From: SAR324 cluster bacterium
GTDB lineage: Bacteria > SAR324 > XYD2-FULL-50-16
Reading direction: 5' to 3'
DNA length: 49,965 nucleotides
Assembly (NCBI GenBank): GCA_028280735.1
Contig: JANQLH010000042.1
Span: 1-49,965 of the forward strand
The notes under the pieces are model-generated. The model did not search any database and was not told where the DNA came from. It was given only the letters and a program-made list of their open reading frames with translations. This document shows positions 1-11,100 of the stretch, piece after piece. The stretch's first letter is position 1; each line of letters starts with the position of its first letter. The position numbers and the translations under genes were made by a program.

Positions 1-319
1 CTTCCCGAAAGGTGAAGTTCAGGGATTTGGCTTCCATGAAGCACCCCGGGGTGCTCTTTCTCACTGGATCGTCATTGAAAACGGTAAGACCAAGAACTAC
101 CAGGCAGTTGTCCCCTCCACTTGGAATGCGGGTCCAAGAGACGAAAAAGGCCAGAAAGGTCCTTATGAAGCCAGTCTGATCGGAAATCCGATCGCGGATA
201 CCAAAAGACCATTGGAAGCTTTGAGAACTGTCCATAGTTTCGATCCTTGTCTTGCTTGTGCAATTCATGCTTTCGATCCCGATGGAAACGAACTGGGAGT
301 TGTGGAAGTTAATGTGTAA
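1..319 (+). CDS. NiFe hydrogenase large subunit, C-terminal part (partial)
   Basis: This is the 3' end of a NiFe-hydrogenase large subunit, the catalytic subunit that carries the Ni-Fe(CN)2CO centre for H2 oxidation or evolution. The gene starts before the window; the first full codon is at base 2 and 105 residues are visible. The second Ni-ligand motif is present as DPCLACAIH, followed by a 16-residue tail starting AFDPDGNELG. In group 1 enzymes the maturation endopeptidase cleaves after this His, so the tail should be removed once nickel is inserted. The upstream part, with the HWIVIENGK and NAGPRD segments, is typical of membrane-bound or periplasmic uptake enzymes. The stop overlaps the start of the next gene, a maturation protease, which supports the call. 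The N-terminus, first CxxC motif and small subunit lie outside the window, so the exact subgroup is not settled. Confidence 0.93.
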   Translation, partial: FPKGEVQGFGFHEAPRGALSHWIVIENGKTKNYQAVVPSTWNAGPRDEKGQKGPYEASLIGNPIADTKRPLEALRTVHSFDPCLACAIHAFDPDGNELGVVEVNV

Positions 320-833
320 TCAATCAGGCGTCATCCTGGGCGTAGGAAACATACTGCACTCGGATGACGGAATCGGAATCAAGATTCTGAAGTTTCTTGA
401 TTCTCAATACGAGTTTCCGGAAGGTATTGAGCTTGTCGACGGCGGAACCGTTGGAGCTCAACTGGATACCTCAATCGTTAACAGGGATTGGGTGATCATT
501 GTTGACGCACTCGACGTCGAAGGTGACCCGGGAGAAGTAAAAGTACTATCCGGAGACACATTCATCAATAGACCGAGTTCAACCAAAATGTCTCCGCATC
601 AGGTCGGATTCTTGGATTTGATCCAACTCATGAAAATGGAAGGAACAGAACCCAAGGGAATCGATCTCATCGGTATCATCCCGGCAAACACCAATGATGG
701 TTTCGAGATGACTCCCGAAGTAGATAACGCGATGACTAAGGCCGTTGACGCCCTAATTGAGATGTTGAAGCAAAAAGGGATTACCCCGATCAAACGAAAC
801 CCTCCATTAAAACCGGACTATTGGTGGTTATAA
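312..833 (+). CDS. Hydrogenase maturation endopeptidase (HyaD/HybD family)
   Basis: Nickel-dependent endopeptidase that removes the C-terminal tail of the hydrogenase large subunit as the last maturation step in the cytoplasm. The 173-residue length is normal. The N-terminal glycine-rich motif GVGN is at residues 10-13, followed by SDDGIG. Candidate Ni-sensing residues by comparison with HybD are D19 (Glu in E. coli HybD), D43 in VDGG and H96 in SPHQVGF. The ATG at 312 was chosen because the family begins just before the GVGN motif and because ATGTGTAA gives an 8-base overlap with the hydrogenase stop, a normal coupled arrangement. The frame is open further upstream (to 252), but that part lies inside the hydrogenase gene. 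A terminator follows directly, so this is the last gene of the hydrogenase operon. Confidence 0.93.
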   Translation: MCNQSGVILGVGNILHSDDGIGIKILKFLDSQYEFPEGIELVDGGTVGAQLDTSIVNRDWVIIVDALDVEGDPGEVKVLSGDTFINRPSSTKMSPHQVGFLDLIQLMKMEGTEPKGIDLIGIIPANTNDGFEMTPEVDNAMTKAVDALIEMLKQKGITPIKRNPPLKPDYWWL

Positions 834-836
834 TAT

Positions 837-866
837 AAAAAACGGGAGCTCAGCTCCCGTTTTTTA
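837..866 (+). terminator. Rho-independent terminator after the hydrogenase operon
   Basis: Starts 4 bases after the protease stop. The stem ACGGGAG/CTCCCGT with loop CTCAG is flanked by an A-run on the left and a T-run on the right, so it could work in both directions. About 165 bases without a recognised gene follow before moeA. Confidence 0.88.
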
Positions 867-1036
867 TTTGACCCCCGAGATAAAACCTCTGACCCAGCTG
901 ATCCGGGTCTCCAAATCCAAGTTGTGTTTTCAAGGCCGCTTTGGTAGATTTAGTCAACCAATACATAGTCTGCATGGTGACTGATATTCTCTTTCCTATT
1001 GTTCTGTCCTTCTAAATAACTTTCCCTGAAGTGCTG

Positions 1037-2245
1037 ATGATAACCGTTGATAAAGCTTTGAATATGATAGTGGATAATGCATCTCCGCTTTCCGCTAAAA
1101 CGATGGCAACTGAACATGCGCATACTTTTGTATCAGTTAATGATATCGTTGCTGACCGACCCTTACCTCCTTTTAACAGGGTTGCAATGGATGGTTATGC
1201 GGTTCGATCGACCGACTTTTCATCTCCCGAGATAGAGCTAAAACTCAAGGGACAGATACAGACCGGTATACAAAGTGAGTTGGTGGTGGAGCCAGGGGAA
1301 GCAGTTAACGTTATGACCGGGGCCCCATGTCCCGCCGGAGCGGACGCAGTCGTGAAAGTTGAAAACTCGAAAGTCAGCGGAGATGTGGTCACTCTTCATG
1401 AAGATAACATAAGACCTGGTTTGAATATCGCTTCAATGGGAGAGGATAAATCCCGAGGAGATTTGTTAATCCAAGCCGGAAAGCCACTTTCTGCAGCGGA
1501 TATTGCCGTTGCGGCATCCGTCGGACTTGCTGAGATTGAGGTTTACCAAAAACCCCGCATTAAAATTATTTCAACAGGAACAGAAATCGTTCATCCATCC
1601 GTAACGCCGCTGGATCATCAGATCCGAGACTGTAACTCATATAGTCTGCGAACCATGTGCCGGCCATATCGGCTCGAAAATGAGTTTTTGGGTATTGGTG
1701 AAGATGATAAAGACGTATTATCGGCATTGATTCAAAAAGGACTCGATTCTGAAATCCTTCTGCTCTCGGGAGGTGTTTCCATGGGGGATTACGATCATAT
1801 TCCAAAACTACTCTCCGAGAATGGCGTTAAGAAAATTTTTCACAAAATCAAGGTAAAACCAGGTAAACCGGTCTGGTTTGGCAAAACCGACAAAGAGACC
1901 TTTGTGTTTGGCCTGCCCGGCAACCCGGTATCGGTACAATCCTGCTTTCGCATTTTTGTGGAACCACTGATAAAAAAGTTGTCGGGATACAAACAAGCGC
2001 AGCATGCTTTTTTGAAATTACCATTGAGCCAGGACGCTAAATCCAAAACACCTCGTGAGCATTACATGCCCGGAAAGATTAAAGTAACTGATTCCGGGAC
2101 AGCGGTAGAACCTGTTCAGATCAGGGGTAGTGGTGATTTCTCAAATTTTGCTGAAAGTCAGGGTTTATTTTTAATGCCAGGTTCAAAAAGAGTTTTGGAA
2201 AAAGGAGAACTGGTTGATTTTCTGCCCTGGAGCGATACCTGGTAA
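1037..2245 (+). CDS. moeA: Molybdopterin molybdenumtransferase MoeA
   Basis: Inserts molybdate into adenylylated molybdopterin, the last general step of molybdenum-cofactor synthesis (the same family can load tungsten). The 402-residue length is standard. Family motifs include FNRVAMDGYAVR in domain I, PCPAGADAVVKVE, ISTGTE at the start of the MoCF-binding domain, and SGGVSMGDYD followed by VFGLPGNPVS. The C-terminal domain IV follows, with RGSGDFSNFAESQGL. A GTG at 1031 is also in frame; ATG 1037 is preferred because it starts MITVDKAL, the usual MoeA N-terminus. No strong ribosome-binding site is visible for either. It sits between a hydrogenase operon and a multihaem cytochrome, so it probably serves a molybdo- or tungstoenzyme encoded elsewhere. 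No other cofactor gene is in the window. Confidence 0.95.
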   Translation: MITVDKALNMIVDNASPLSAKTMATEHAHTFVSVNDIVADRPLPPFNRVAMDGYAVRSTDFSSPEIELKLKGQIQTGIQSELVVEPGEAVNVMTGAPCPAGADAVVKVENSKVSGDVVTLHEDNIRPGLNIASMGEDKSRGDLLIQAGKPLSAADIAVAASVGLAEIEVYQKPRIKIISTGTEIVHPSVTPLDHQIRDCNSYSLRTMCRPYRLENEFLGIGEDDKDVLSALIQKGLDSEILLLSGGVSMGDYDHIPKLLSENGVKKIFHKIKVKPGKPVWFGKTDKETFVFGLPGNPVSVQSCFRIFVEPLIKKLSGYKQAQHAFLKLPLSQDAKSKTPREHYMPGKIKVTDSGTAVEPVQIRGSGDFSNFAESQGLFLMPGSKRVLEKGELVDFLPWSDTW

Positions 2246-2302
2246 GCTAATATCGTTTTGCAAATTGTTGGGCATTCAAGTACTTATTCTATCTTTGTAG
2301 CC

Positions 2303-4006
2303 ATGAAATATATCATTTTCATCCTGTTTCTGTTTTTTCCAGCGCTTCTATTCGCGGAGAAATGCACTACCTGCCATAAAGAACAGTTTGCCTTTTCAAA
2401 ATTTCATGGTCCAAACGTTGTCTCCTGCGAACAATGTCACGGGGGAAATCCGGAGGCAGAGCACAAGGATACAGCTCATCTTGGTATGGAAGCTTACCCG
2501 GGAAGGATGAAAACCCTCGATAAATCATGCGGACAAAGCCAGTGTCACGCGGATTTGGTTCCCATGGTTGAAAACTCGATCATGAATACCTTGGACGGCA
2601 TGCTGACGGTGACTCGGGAAATATACGAAGATGAAAACCCACCCCATCGCAACAGAACCGTTGCCGAACGCTTAGCGAACAGCAGATCCGACCAGTATCT
2701 CCGTAAATTATGTGTATCCTGTCATTTGGGATCGGAACGACGGAACCATCAGCAATCTTTCAAGGATCGAGGTGGCGGGTGTTCAGCATGCCACTTGCAG
2801 ACTTATCCGGTCAAAGAGGCTCCTCCCGGGTTGAATAATGATCCTAACATTACGGGAATTGGAGTAACGCATCCAACACTGACCATTCAAATATCTAATG
2901 ATCGTTGCTTTGGTTGCCATGCCCGCTCCGGAAGAATCTCATTGAACTACCTGGGTTGGGCCGAGACTGAAAAAATTGATGAATCACGAATCAAGGATTT
3001 TGGCTACCTTTATGATAAACGCCTGGTTGAACGAAAGGCGGCTGACATTCACCACAAAGCCGGTATGTCCTGTATTGACTGCCATACGGCCACAGGGCTG
3101 ATGGGAAATGGTGAACGTGTTAAATTCCAGCGTGAGCAAGTAGATATCACCTGTGACGACTGTCATGATCAGGAGACAGCCAGTAAACCAATCAATAGTT
3201 TGACTCCCCGGGAAAGGAAATATTTTAGTCTTTATAAGGATAAGATTGATATCACGGCATCCGATGAAGTACTGATTACGGAGAAATTTCAATCACCACT
3301 TTATCATGTAAGTCAAGTCGGGGATAAACGAGTGCTGGTGACCAAATTAACCGGCAAACAGCTTGAAATTCCTTTGACCAGTGAAAAATACTACCACACG
3401 ATCTCAGGTCATGAACGATTGACCTGCGATAGCTGCCACACGGCATGGGCACCGCAATGTTACGGTTGCCATGTGGATTACAAAGCCGATCAAACCCAGT
3501 TTGACCATATTGAAAGAAAAAAAACTCCCGGTCGATGGGTGGAAACAAGGTGGTTTGTCAAGAGTGGACTGCCCGCCTTGGGAGTCAAGGGTGGTAAGAA
3601 AATCACTACCTTTGTACCGGGCATGAACATGATCGTGAATAGCACGTCTCAAACCAAGGCCATGAAAAAGCAGATCTTTGCCGCAACCTCTGCCCATACC
3701 ACGCAAAAGGAAAGTCGGTCCTGCGCCAGTTGTCACCTCTCAGATGAAGCCTTAGGCATCATAACCGACTGGGTTTCACATCCCGACCACCCGGAATGGA
3801 CCCTGCCTGTCGGTTGGATTTCCGAAAATCAAAAGCAACCCGGAATCGGAACCAAACCTAAGGACCGAAGTTTTAACAAAGAGGAGATTTTTAAAATCAG
3901 ACAGGTTGGATTGTGCTTAAAATGCCATGAAGAACAGGATAGTATATACCAGGATTTTCAACATGCCATCAAGAACCTGACCCCGCAGTGTGTTCTTTCC
4001 GAATAA
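2303..4006 (+). CDS. Periplasmic 12-haem cytochrome c
   Basis: 567-residue secreted multihaem cytochrome. Residues 1-18 are a Sec signal (MKYIIFILFLFFPALLFA) with a likely cut before EKC. I count eleven CxxCH motifs (CTTCH, CEQCH, CVSCH, CSACH, CFGCH, CIDCH, CDDCH, CDSCH, CYGCH, CASCH, CLKCH) plus one CGQSQCH (CX4CH), giving up to twelve c-haems for periplasmic electron transfer. The frame is open upstream to 2258, but ATG 2303 gives the clean signal peptide. The protein ends TPQCVLSE: a final Cys with no CxxCH, soon followed by a dispersed repeat, which suggests a lost C-terminus. The electron partners are unknown; the nearby hydrogenase is separated from it by a terminator and moeA. No trans-membrane anchor is visible after the signal. 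Confidence 0.9.
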   Translation: MKYIIFILFLFFPALLFAEKCTTCHKEQFAFSKFHGPNVVSCEQCHGGNPEAEHKDTAHLGMEAYPGRMKTLDKSCGQSQCHADLVPMVENSIMNTLDGMLTVTREIYEDENPPHRNRTVAERLANSRSDQYLRKLCVSCHLGSERRNHQQSFKDRGGGCSACHLQTYPVKEAPPGLNNDPNITGIGVTHPTLTIQISNDRCFGCHARSGRISLNYLGWAETEKIDESRIKDFGYLYDKRLVERKAADIHHKAGMSCIDCHTATGLMGNGERVKFQREQVDITCDDCHDQETASKPINSLTPRERKYFSLYKDKIDITASDEVLITEKFQSPLYHVSQVGDKRVLVTKLTGKQLEIPLTSEKYYHTISGHERLTCDSCHTAWAPQCYGCHVDYKADQTQFDHIERKKTPGRWVETRWFVKSGLPALGVKGGKKITTFVPGMNMIVNSTSQTKAMKKQIFAATSAHTTQKESRSCASCHLSDEALGIITDWVSHPDHPEWTLPVGWISENQKQPGIGTKPKDRSFNKEEIFKIRQVGLCLKCHEEQDSIYQDFQHAIKNLTPQCVLSE

Positions 4007-4045
4007 AGCAGGGCGGTTGCGTTAGAATAGATCGAGCTTAATTCT

Positions 4046-4180
4046 GGTGTCGTGTCAACCAACGACTGTCACTTCGAATCCGTTGAATTCAGGTTCTTGC
4101 TGCAGGCCTCGCAATTCAACTTAACAAAGTACATGTCCCCTGGTTTCAGCTCAATGCGACTTTACATGGTTGACCGGGCA
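4046..4180 (+). repeat. Dispersed intergenic repeat, copy A
   Basis: Matches 38272-38387 on the opposite strand. Both copies share GTGTCGTGTCAACC at one end and a stretch beginning TTTCAGCTCAATGCGACTTT at the other, where 33 consecutive bases (4144-4176) differ at only one position. The middle is less conserved and copy A carries roughly 20 extra bases. It lies 40 bases after the cytochrome stop. No transposase is associated and the nature of the element is unknown. Confidence 0.75.
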
Positions 4181-4894
4181 CCCGACCTCGACTGTCAGCC
4201 TCACTCGCGCACTCCGAATTTTCCACGATCACAGGATTGGTTTTACCGAGAGGAGCTCTTTCTATCCCCCAAAGACCTCAATCCTGTCACTTTGTTTTTG
4301 AATTCCAAAACCATCAAACACCTTTGTGGTACATAAACCTTTCTTTGAGTTCTTGTGTTTTATCTTAAAAAAGCAGGGTATGGATAAAATAAAAAGGCCT
4401 TCTAGAACAGGATCTATATGCAGACTGTTTCCTTGTGCTAAAGGCATATCAAGTCAGCAAAACATAAGCTATTATTTTTATGAAACAAATCAATTGATGT
4501 TTTAAGCAAATACTGAACACTCCAAAAAGTCAAATATGTTATTGCATACATTTTCAAAAACCTGCCGACTTTTCAATCCATGCCATACAGGGGTGAAGCT
4601 ATACGATATAGTGACCAGTTAACGGTTATCCTTTATCGGTCTTTGGTGAAAGCTCTGCTTTCTGTTTTGATGAACAAGCAATCAGATAGACAATTATTCA
4701 AAACATAAAGGCTGTTGCTGCTTGATTGAGAAGATGGTCTTTCAAGTTCTCACTCAATCATGGGAATTTGTTCCACGTTCTGATAACCGATAACACATTC
4801 AAAACCTGGATAAAAGCCTGTTTTTGTTGGGTAAGCAAGGCTAAACCAAACCTCAAAATGTGTGTTATTAGGCTGTTATTATTTAAGTAACAAG

Positions 4895-4924
4895 TTGGTT
4901 TTTTAGCGAATCAAATGCTAGAAT
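4895..4924 (+). promoter_or_regulatory. Candidate extended -10 promoter for the PKS-NRPS gene
   Basis: TTGGTT (4895-4900), an 18-base spacer and TAGAAT (4919-4924), preceded by TG in TGCTAGAAT (extended -10). This would give a leader of about 250 bases before 5182. Found by eye in AT-rich sequence, so only suggestive. Confidence 0.35.
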
Positions 4925-5181
4925 CGTAAGAAAAAAGATAGGAGACTCATTCTGTGGCAATAATTTTCATCAGCAAATACCGTAGGAAGGGGTAATAAGC
5001 AACATGTTCATAAATGCCGACAACATCCCGGCACAGTGATTACATTTTTTATCTAAGTCATTCTGATCGAAAAATTGGAGCACAAACGCAGGGCTATCCA
5101 ATGATTCACCTTGAGAATTATGGAGCTTGAACCGGGGGGATCAGGAATAGCCAAACTAACAATATAACGTGGCAAGACAAC

Positions 5182-8100
5182 GTGGCTGAAAGCAAAACAT
5201 CCGACATTAAAAAAGCACTCCTGGCCATACGAGAGCTGAAAGCGAAAATAAAGCAATTGAATAGCAAAAATCCCGAACCTATTGCAGTAATCGGTATGGG
5301 ATGCCGCTTTCCGGGAGGAGCAACAAATCCGGAAAACTACTGGCAAATGCTGGTTGAAGAAACAGATGCCATTGGTGAAGTTCCGCCGGAGCGCTGGGAC
5401 ATCAACACATACTACGATAAGAATCCCGGTTTGGCTGGTAAAATGTATACCCGTTGGGGAGGATTTCTCGACCGGATCGACCGGTTTGATCCGCAGTTTT
5501 TTGGAATATCGCCCAGGGAAGCGGAAGGATTGGATCCCCAGCAGCGCCTACTGTTAGAGGTTGCCTGGGAAACCATGGAACATTCGGGAACCAATCCTCT
5601 TATCCTGGAAGGAAGTAAAACCGGCGTATTTATCGGAATTACCGCCAGTGACTATGCTTTCCAACAAGTAAAATCCGGAGATGAGCATTTAATTGACGCT
5701 TATTTCGGTACTGGCAATGCCCTTAATGCGGCAGCAGGCAGGTTGGCATATACATTTGGTTTTCAGGGACCAGCCATGATTGTCGATACTGCTTGCTCAT
5801 CCTCCCTGGTAGCCATCCACTTGGCATGTCAAAGCTTGAACAACCGGGAAAGCAATCTGGCACTTGCCGGTGGTGTCAATGTCATTTTAGCTCCCGAGTC
5901 TACCATAGCGACTAGTCAGGCAAAAATGTTATCGCCGACAGGACGATGCAAAACATTCGACGAAAGTGCCGATGGATACGTACGAAGTGAAGGTTGCGGA
6001 TTGGTACTGTTGAAACGCCTGGAAGATGCCGTTAAAGACAAAGATTCGATTCAAGGCGTGATTAAAGCAACAGCAGTCAACCAGGATGGACAGAGCGCGG
6101 GATTTACCGTTCCCAATGGAGTTGCACAACAGACCTTGATTGAAGAAGCCCTAGACAAAGCCAATTTAAACCCAAATGAGATTGATTACATTGAAGCGCA
6201 CGGCACCGGAACATCACTGGGAGATCCCATTGAAATCAATGCCCTGAACAGGGTATTCGGAGGCGATCGGGAAGGTAAGCAACCCCTGTTGGTGGGGTCC
6301 GTCAAAACAAATATTGGCCACTTGGAGTCGGCATCGGGAATTGCAAGCTTTATCAAGGTATTACTGGCAATACAACACGAAAAAATACCTGCTCATCTGC
6401 ATCTGAAGAAGATAAATCCGCATATACCACTGGCTGCCATGCCAATTTCGATTCCCCAAAACCTGACCGATTGGCCGAACGATAGCACTTTACACCGGGC
6501 GGGTACCAGTTCTTTCGGGTTTAGCGGAACCAATGCTCATATTATCCTTGAGCAATCACCCGGGACAACGACACTCGATGTTGAGCAAAAACTTCCCGGG
6601 CATTTACTGACCTTGTCAGCACCAAACAAATCCTCACTCAAACAGATTGCGGGTGATCTAAAAGAATACCTCACCCGGTATCCAAATCTCTCAGCCTCAG
6701 ACCTCTGCTACACCTCAAACACGGGCCGTGCCCATTTCCGGCACCGAATTGGTATCAAGGGATCAACCACTAACGAATTGGAAGAAGCTCTGGCTTCGTT
6801 CCAGGCAGGAAAAAAATCACCTGGCTTTCACTTGGGGGAGCCAAAGACAGATGCCGCATCCAAAATGGTTTTTTTGTTTACGGGTCAAGGCTCGCAGTAT
6901 GCCGACATGGGAAAACAGCTTTATCAAAACCAAGCTACCTTTCGTTATTGGATGGATGAGTGCGCCAAACATCTGGAACCTTACCTTGAAAAACCCTTAT
7001 TGACGGTCATATATGGAGAGAACAGCCATTTACTGAACCAGACTGCCTTTACCCAACCGGCTCTCTTTGCTCTGGAATACTCGGTATTTCAACTCTGGAA
7101 ATCCTGGGGCATCCATCCCGATGCAGTTACGGGACATAGTGTCGGAGAATTTGCAGCTGCCTGCGCTGCCGGGATCTATACTCTCGAAGATGGTTTGAGA
7201 CTGATATCAGCCAGGGGAAGGTTAATGCAGTCCCTTCCTGCCGGTGGTGGCATGTTAGCCGTGTTTGCCCCCGAGCAACGGGTGTCGGAGATTATAGCTC
7301 CGTATTCGGACAATGTTTCCCTGGCCTCCGTCAATGCTCCACAGAGTATGGTGGTTTCAGGACTGAAAACCAATTTGGAGCAAATTCAAATTCAGTGTGA
7401 TGACCAAACCATCAAGACTTACCCTTTGGCTGTATCCCATGCATTTCACTCACCTTTGATGGAGCCTATCCTCGAAGAATTTGCCCGGGTTGCTGAAGAA
7501 GTCACCTATCATCCGCCTATAACACCTTTGATATCCAATATGACCGGCAATGTTATTGATACCGTGAATGCCGATCATTGGAAACAGCATGTCAGAGAAC
7601 CGGTCAGATTTTATAACGGTATGCTCACCCTTGAAATTATGGGATTTCAAAGCTACCTTGAGGTAGGCCCCAATCCGGTATTAGCGGGGTTGGGAAAACA
7701 GTGCCTTCCCAAAACGGAAGCCCGGTGGCTGGTGTCTTTACGGAGAGGTTTTGAAGACTGGAAACAGCTCCTGGAAAGCCTGGCAATCATGTATACCGAT
7801 GGAGAGGATATTGATTGGGGAGCTGTTTACCAGGGTTCTTCAGGGTATCGGAAATTGAATATACCGACATATCCATTCCGGCGACAACGCTACTGGAAGG
7901 AAACTCGCCCGATAGAGATTCAACTGGTAACCGCTGCCCAAACCTTTGCCAACGAGAATTTAGAGCAAGTTCTGCCACACAACCTTGAAGAAAGACAAAA
8001 AGCAGTAGACAGGTTATGTCTTGTCTATGTCACCAATTACCTGGCATCCCGCCAACTCTTCACACAATCAGACGTTTCCCTGACGTTTGAACAGGTAACA

Positions 8101-11100
8101 ACGCATTCAGGAATTTCACCCCGTTATCAGCAGCTGCTGGCAAGCTTATTAAATCACCTGGTTGAAGCAGGAATCATCGATAAAAAAAACCACGAATTTA
8201 AAACACGTCAGCCTCTCGTTGAACAAACAGTCGATTCATATCTTTCACATGCTTACCAACTCAATGAAGACTCAACACCGCTCTTGGACTTAGTTAAAAA
8301 CTGCGGTAATTGGTTACCGGAAGTGTTGGACGGCAAAAAAGATCCTTTAACGGTTTTGTTCTCCGGTGGTGATTTCAAAGCTTTGGAATCACTTTACCAG
8401 TCAAGCTCTTTTTCACGGTATTATAATGGAATAATTGGTTCCATTACCACGACACTAAACAGGCATTTACCTGAAGCAACCCATTTGAGAATTCTTGAAA
8501 TCGGTGCAGGGACTGGTTCTACAACTGCTTCGGTTATCACGGAATTACCTGCCGATAAAACCAGTTATACCTTTACCGATATCTCAGACCTTTTCCTGTC
8601 TAAAGCACGAATTAAATTCTCAAATTACACGTTTATTAATTACCAGTGCCTTGATATTGAAAATGATCCGGAGAGCCAGGGTTTTAGCAAAAACGGCTAT
8701 GATCTGGTAATCGCTGCAAATGTTTTGCATGCGACTAAAAATATTGATGAAACCATTCAACAGGTGAGTTCACTGCTGGCTCCCGGCGGAATTTTGCTGC
8801 TATGGGAGATAACGAAACCCTCCTGCTGGTTTGATTTAACATTTGGCCTGGTTCTCCAGGATTTGGAAGATAAAGAGCTGAGATCCGAATCGGCTTTTCT
8901 GGACAGTGAACAGTGGAAAACGCTTCTGACAAATCATGGATTCAGCAGTTTTGCCTCGTTTCCGACTATTGAATCTGACGGTCCCGTTATCGGGCAGCAA
9001 ATCATTCTGGCAAAAGCCTCTGCATCGGTGCCCGGGGCAACGCCTGCTTTTCAATTACGAAAAAAGAAGAAAATACATTCAATCACAACCAGTGATGATG
9101 GTTATTCTTTATTAGGAAATCGATTATACTCTGCTTACCCAACCTTTCAGAATCAACTATCCCTTGGCACCCATCCATTCTTAAACGATCACAAGGTATT
9201 CAATACCATTGTCTTCCCAATGGCGTGCTATCTGGAAATGGGATTTCAAGCAGCAAAAGAACTGGGATTAGACATCCCCTTGGTTATGAGTTCCTTTCAA
9301 TTTTCGAGTGCCCTGGCACTCAATGAAGAGGAAACAATTTGTGATATCCAGACAGTTCTGACTTCTAAGACATCCGATCAATACAGAATCGAGTTTTATA
9401 GTCACTTTCCAAACACGGAAAATGGATCAAGTTGGCAGCAGCATGCTACGGGATATTTATCATTTAAACCGGTATTCGCCGGGCAAAAAAAAGGGGTTGC
9501 CTTGGATGAACTCAAAGCCCGTTGCCCTGAAGAGGTCGATGTTGACTCTTTTTATCGCGATCTCGATTCAATGGGATTAACCTATAAAGGACAATTTCAG
9601 TCGATTGAATCCCTGCAAAAAGGAGAAAAAGAAGCCCTTGCCCGAATCAATTCCACCCACAACGAACAGGGGTTTATCGTACATCCGGGAATTCTGGATT
9701 CCTGTTTTCAAATCCTGGGAATCACACTGGCAAATGGACTCCGGGATCAATCAAAACCCGGCGTTTACATGCCTATCTTTTTGGAGACTTTTGAAATTAC
9801 CGGCAACCCGGGAGAAGTCGCCTGGTCTTATGCAACTTTAAAAAGCGACTCAAGCGAAGAATTAATCTCTTGTTTGGTTAGGCTCTACAATGGCTCCGGT
9901 GAACAGATCGGCTTTTTGGACAATTTTAAACTCAAAAAGGTTTATCGGCATCACTTCATACAATTACAGCAACCAAAACAAGAAGACTGGTTTTATCAGA
10001 TTCAATGGCAAACCGATGTTGTTGACGATAACAGACTTCCGGAAAAAGTTGAAACTGCTGAAAACTGGCTGATCTTCACCGACGATGTTTCACAGATCAA
10101 AGGGCTGATATCCTCTTTACGGAAGCTAAACCGCCAATGCTTCGTGGTGTCTCTCGACGCGAACTTTGATCGGGAATCTTCCGGAGATTATACCATCGAT
10201 CCGCTAAATCCCGATGAATTCCATATATTTGTCGATCGGCTTACCCAATCCGGAACATTGCCAATAACCGGTATTTTGTATTTTGGCATCCGGGATAGGA
10301 TCACACAGGATTTCATAGACACCGAAGCAGTCACCAAAAGCCAGGAAATTCATTGCGCCGGACTGCTGCATCTCATTCAATCGTTGAACAAGGTCTCATA
10401 CAAATCAAATCCTCAACTTTTTATTGTAACGCAACGTTCCCAGTCCATAGAGCCTTTTGATGGAACAACAGTTTTAGCTTCAACACTTTGGGGGCTGGGT
10501 CGAAACATAGCAAACGAAATCCCCGGTTTGCACAGCAAACTGATCGATCTGGATTCCTTTGAGCAGGCATGGATAGAGCTTTTACTCCGGGAACTGTTAA
10601 TAGATTCCAAACAAAAAGACGATCAGGTTGCTTTCCGAAAAAACAGGCGATTCACAGGTCGACTTGAGCCGTTTAAGGCGTTCTCAACTCCACCATCCCA
10701 AGACCTACCCGAACTGCCGTATTCACTAACGATCGATAAACCCGGAATTCTGGAGAATTTGAGATTCAAACCCGCCAACAGGAGAACTCCGGATAGCGAT
10801 CAAGTCGAAATTGAAATAAAAGCCACAGGAGTCAATTTCAGAGACGTCATGATCGCCATGGATATCTATCCCGGTGATAACGCAACAATGGGTGTCGAGT
10901 GTTCCGGCATTGTCACGGCGATCGGTGATTCGGTTACAAGCATACAGGTCGGCGACAAAGTTATTGCTATTGCAGCCGGTTGCTATGCATCTCATGTTAT
11001 CACCCATATAGACCTGGTAGTTCCAAAGCCTGAAACGATGAGTTTTGAAGAGGCAGCCACGGTATTGAATGTTTTTTTAAGCGCTGTTTATCCTTTGCAA

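Larger units (their letters stand above)
4007..5181. other. Long intergenic region before the PKS-NRPS gene
   Basis: About 1.2 kb with no convincing gene. It holds the dispersed repeat copy A (4046-4180), then AT-rich sequence from about 4340 and a candidate promoter at 4895-4924. A 13-codon GTG ORF (4954-4995) follows an AGGAG at 4940-4944 and could be a leader peptide, but it has no other support. Open frames at 4052-4336 and 5053-5346 do not look like proteins. Confidence 0.6.

Noticed and set aside
4052-4336. 94-residue ORF over the dispersed repeat
   Set aside because: Most of its similarity to the minus-strand ORF at 38263-38463 comes from the DNA repeat; composition is not protein-like and it lacks a ribosome-binding site.
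4954-4995. 13-codon GTG ORF with AGGAG upstream of the PKS gene
   Set aside because: Too short to support; could be a leader peptide but no run of regulatory codons or attenuator hairpin is seen.
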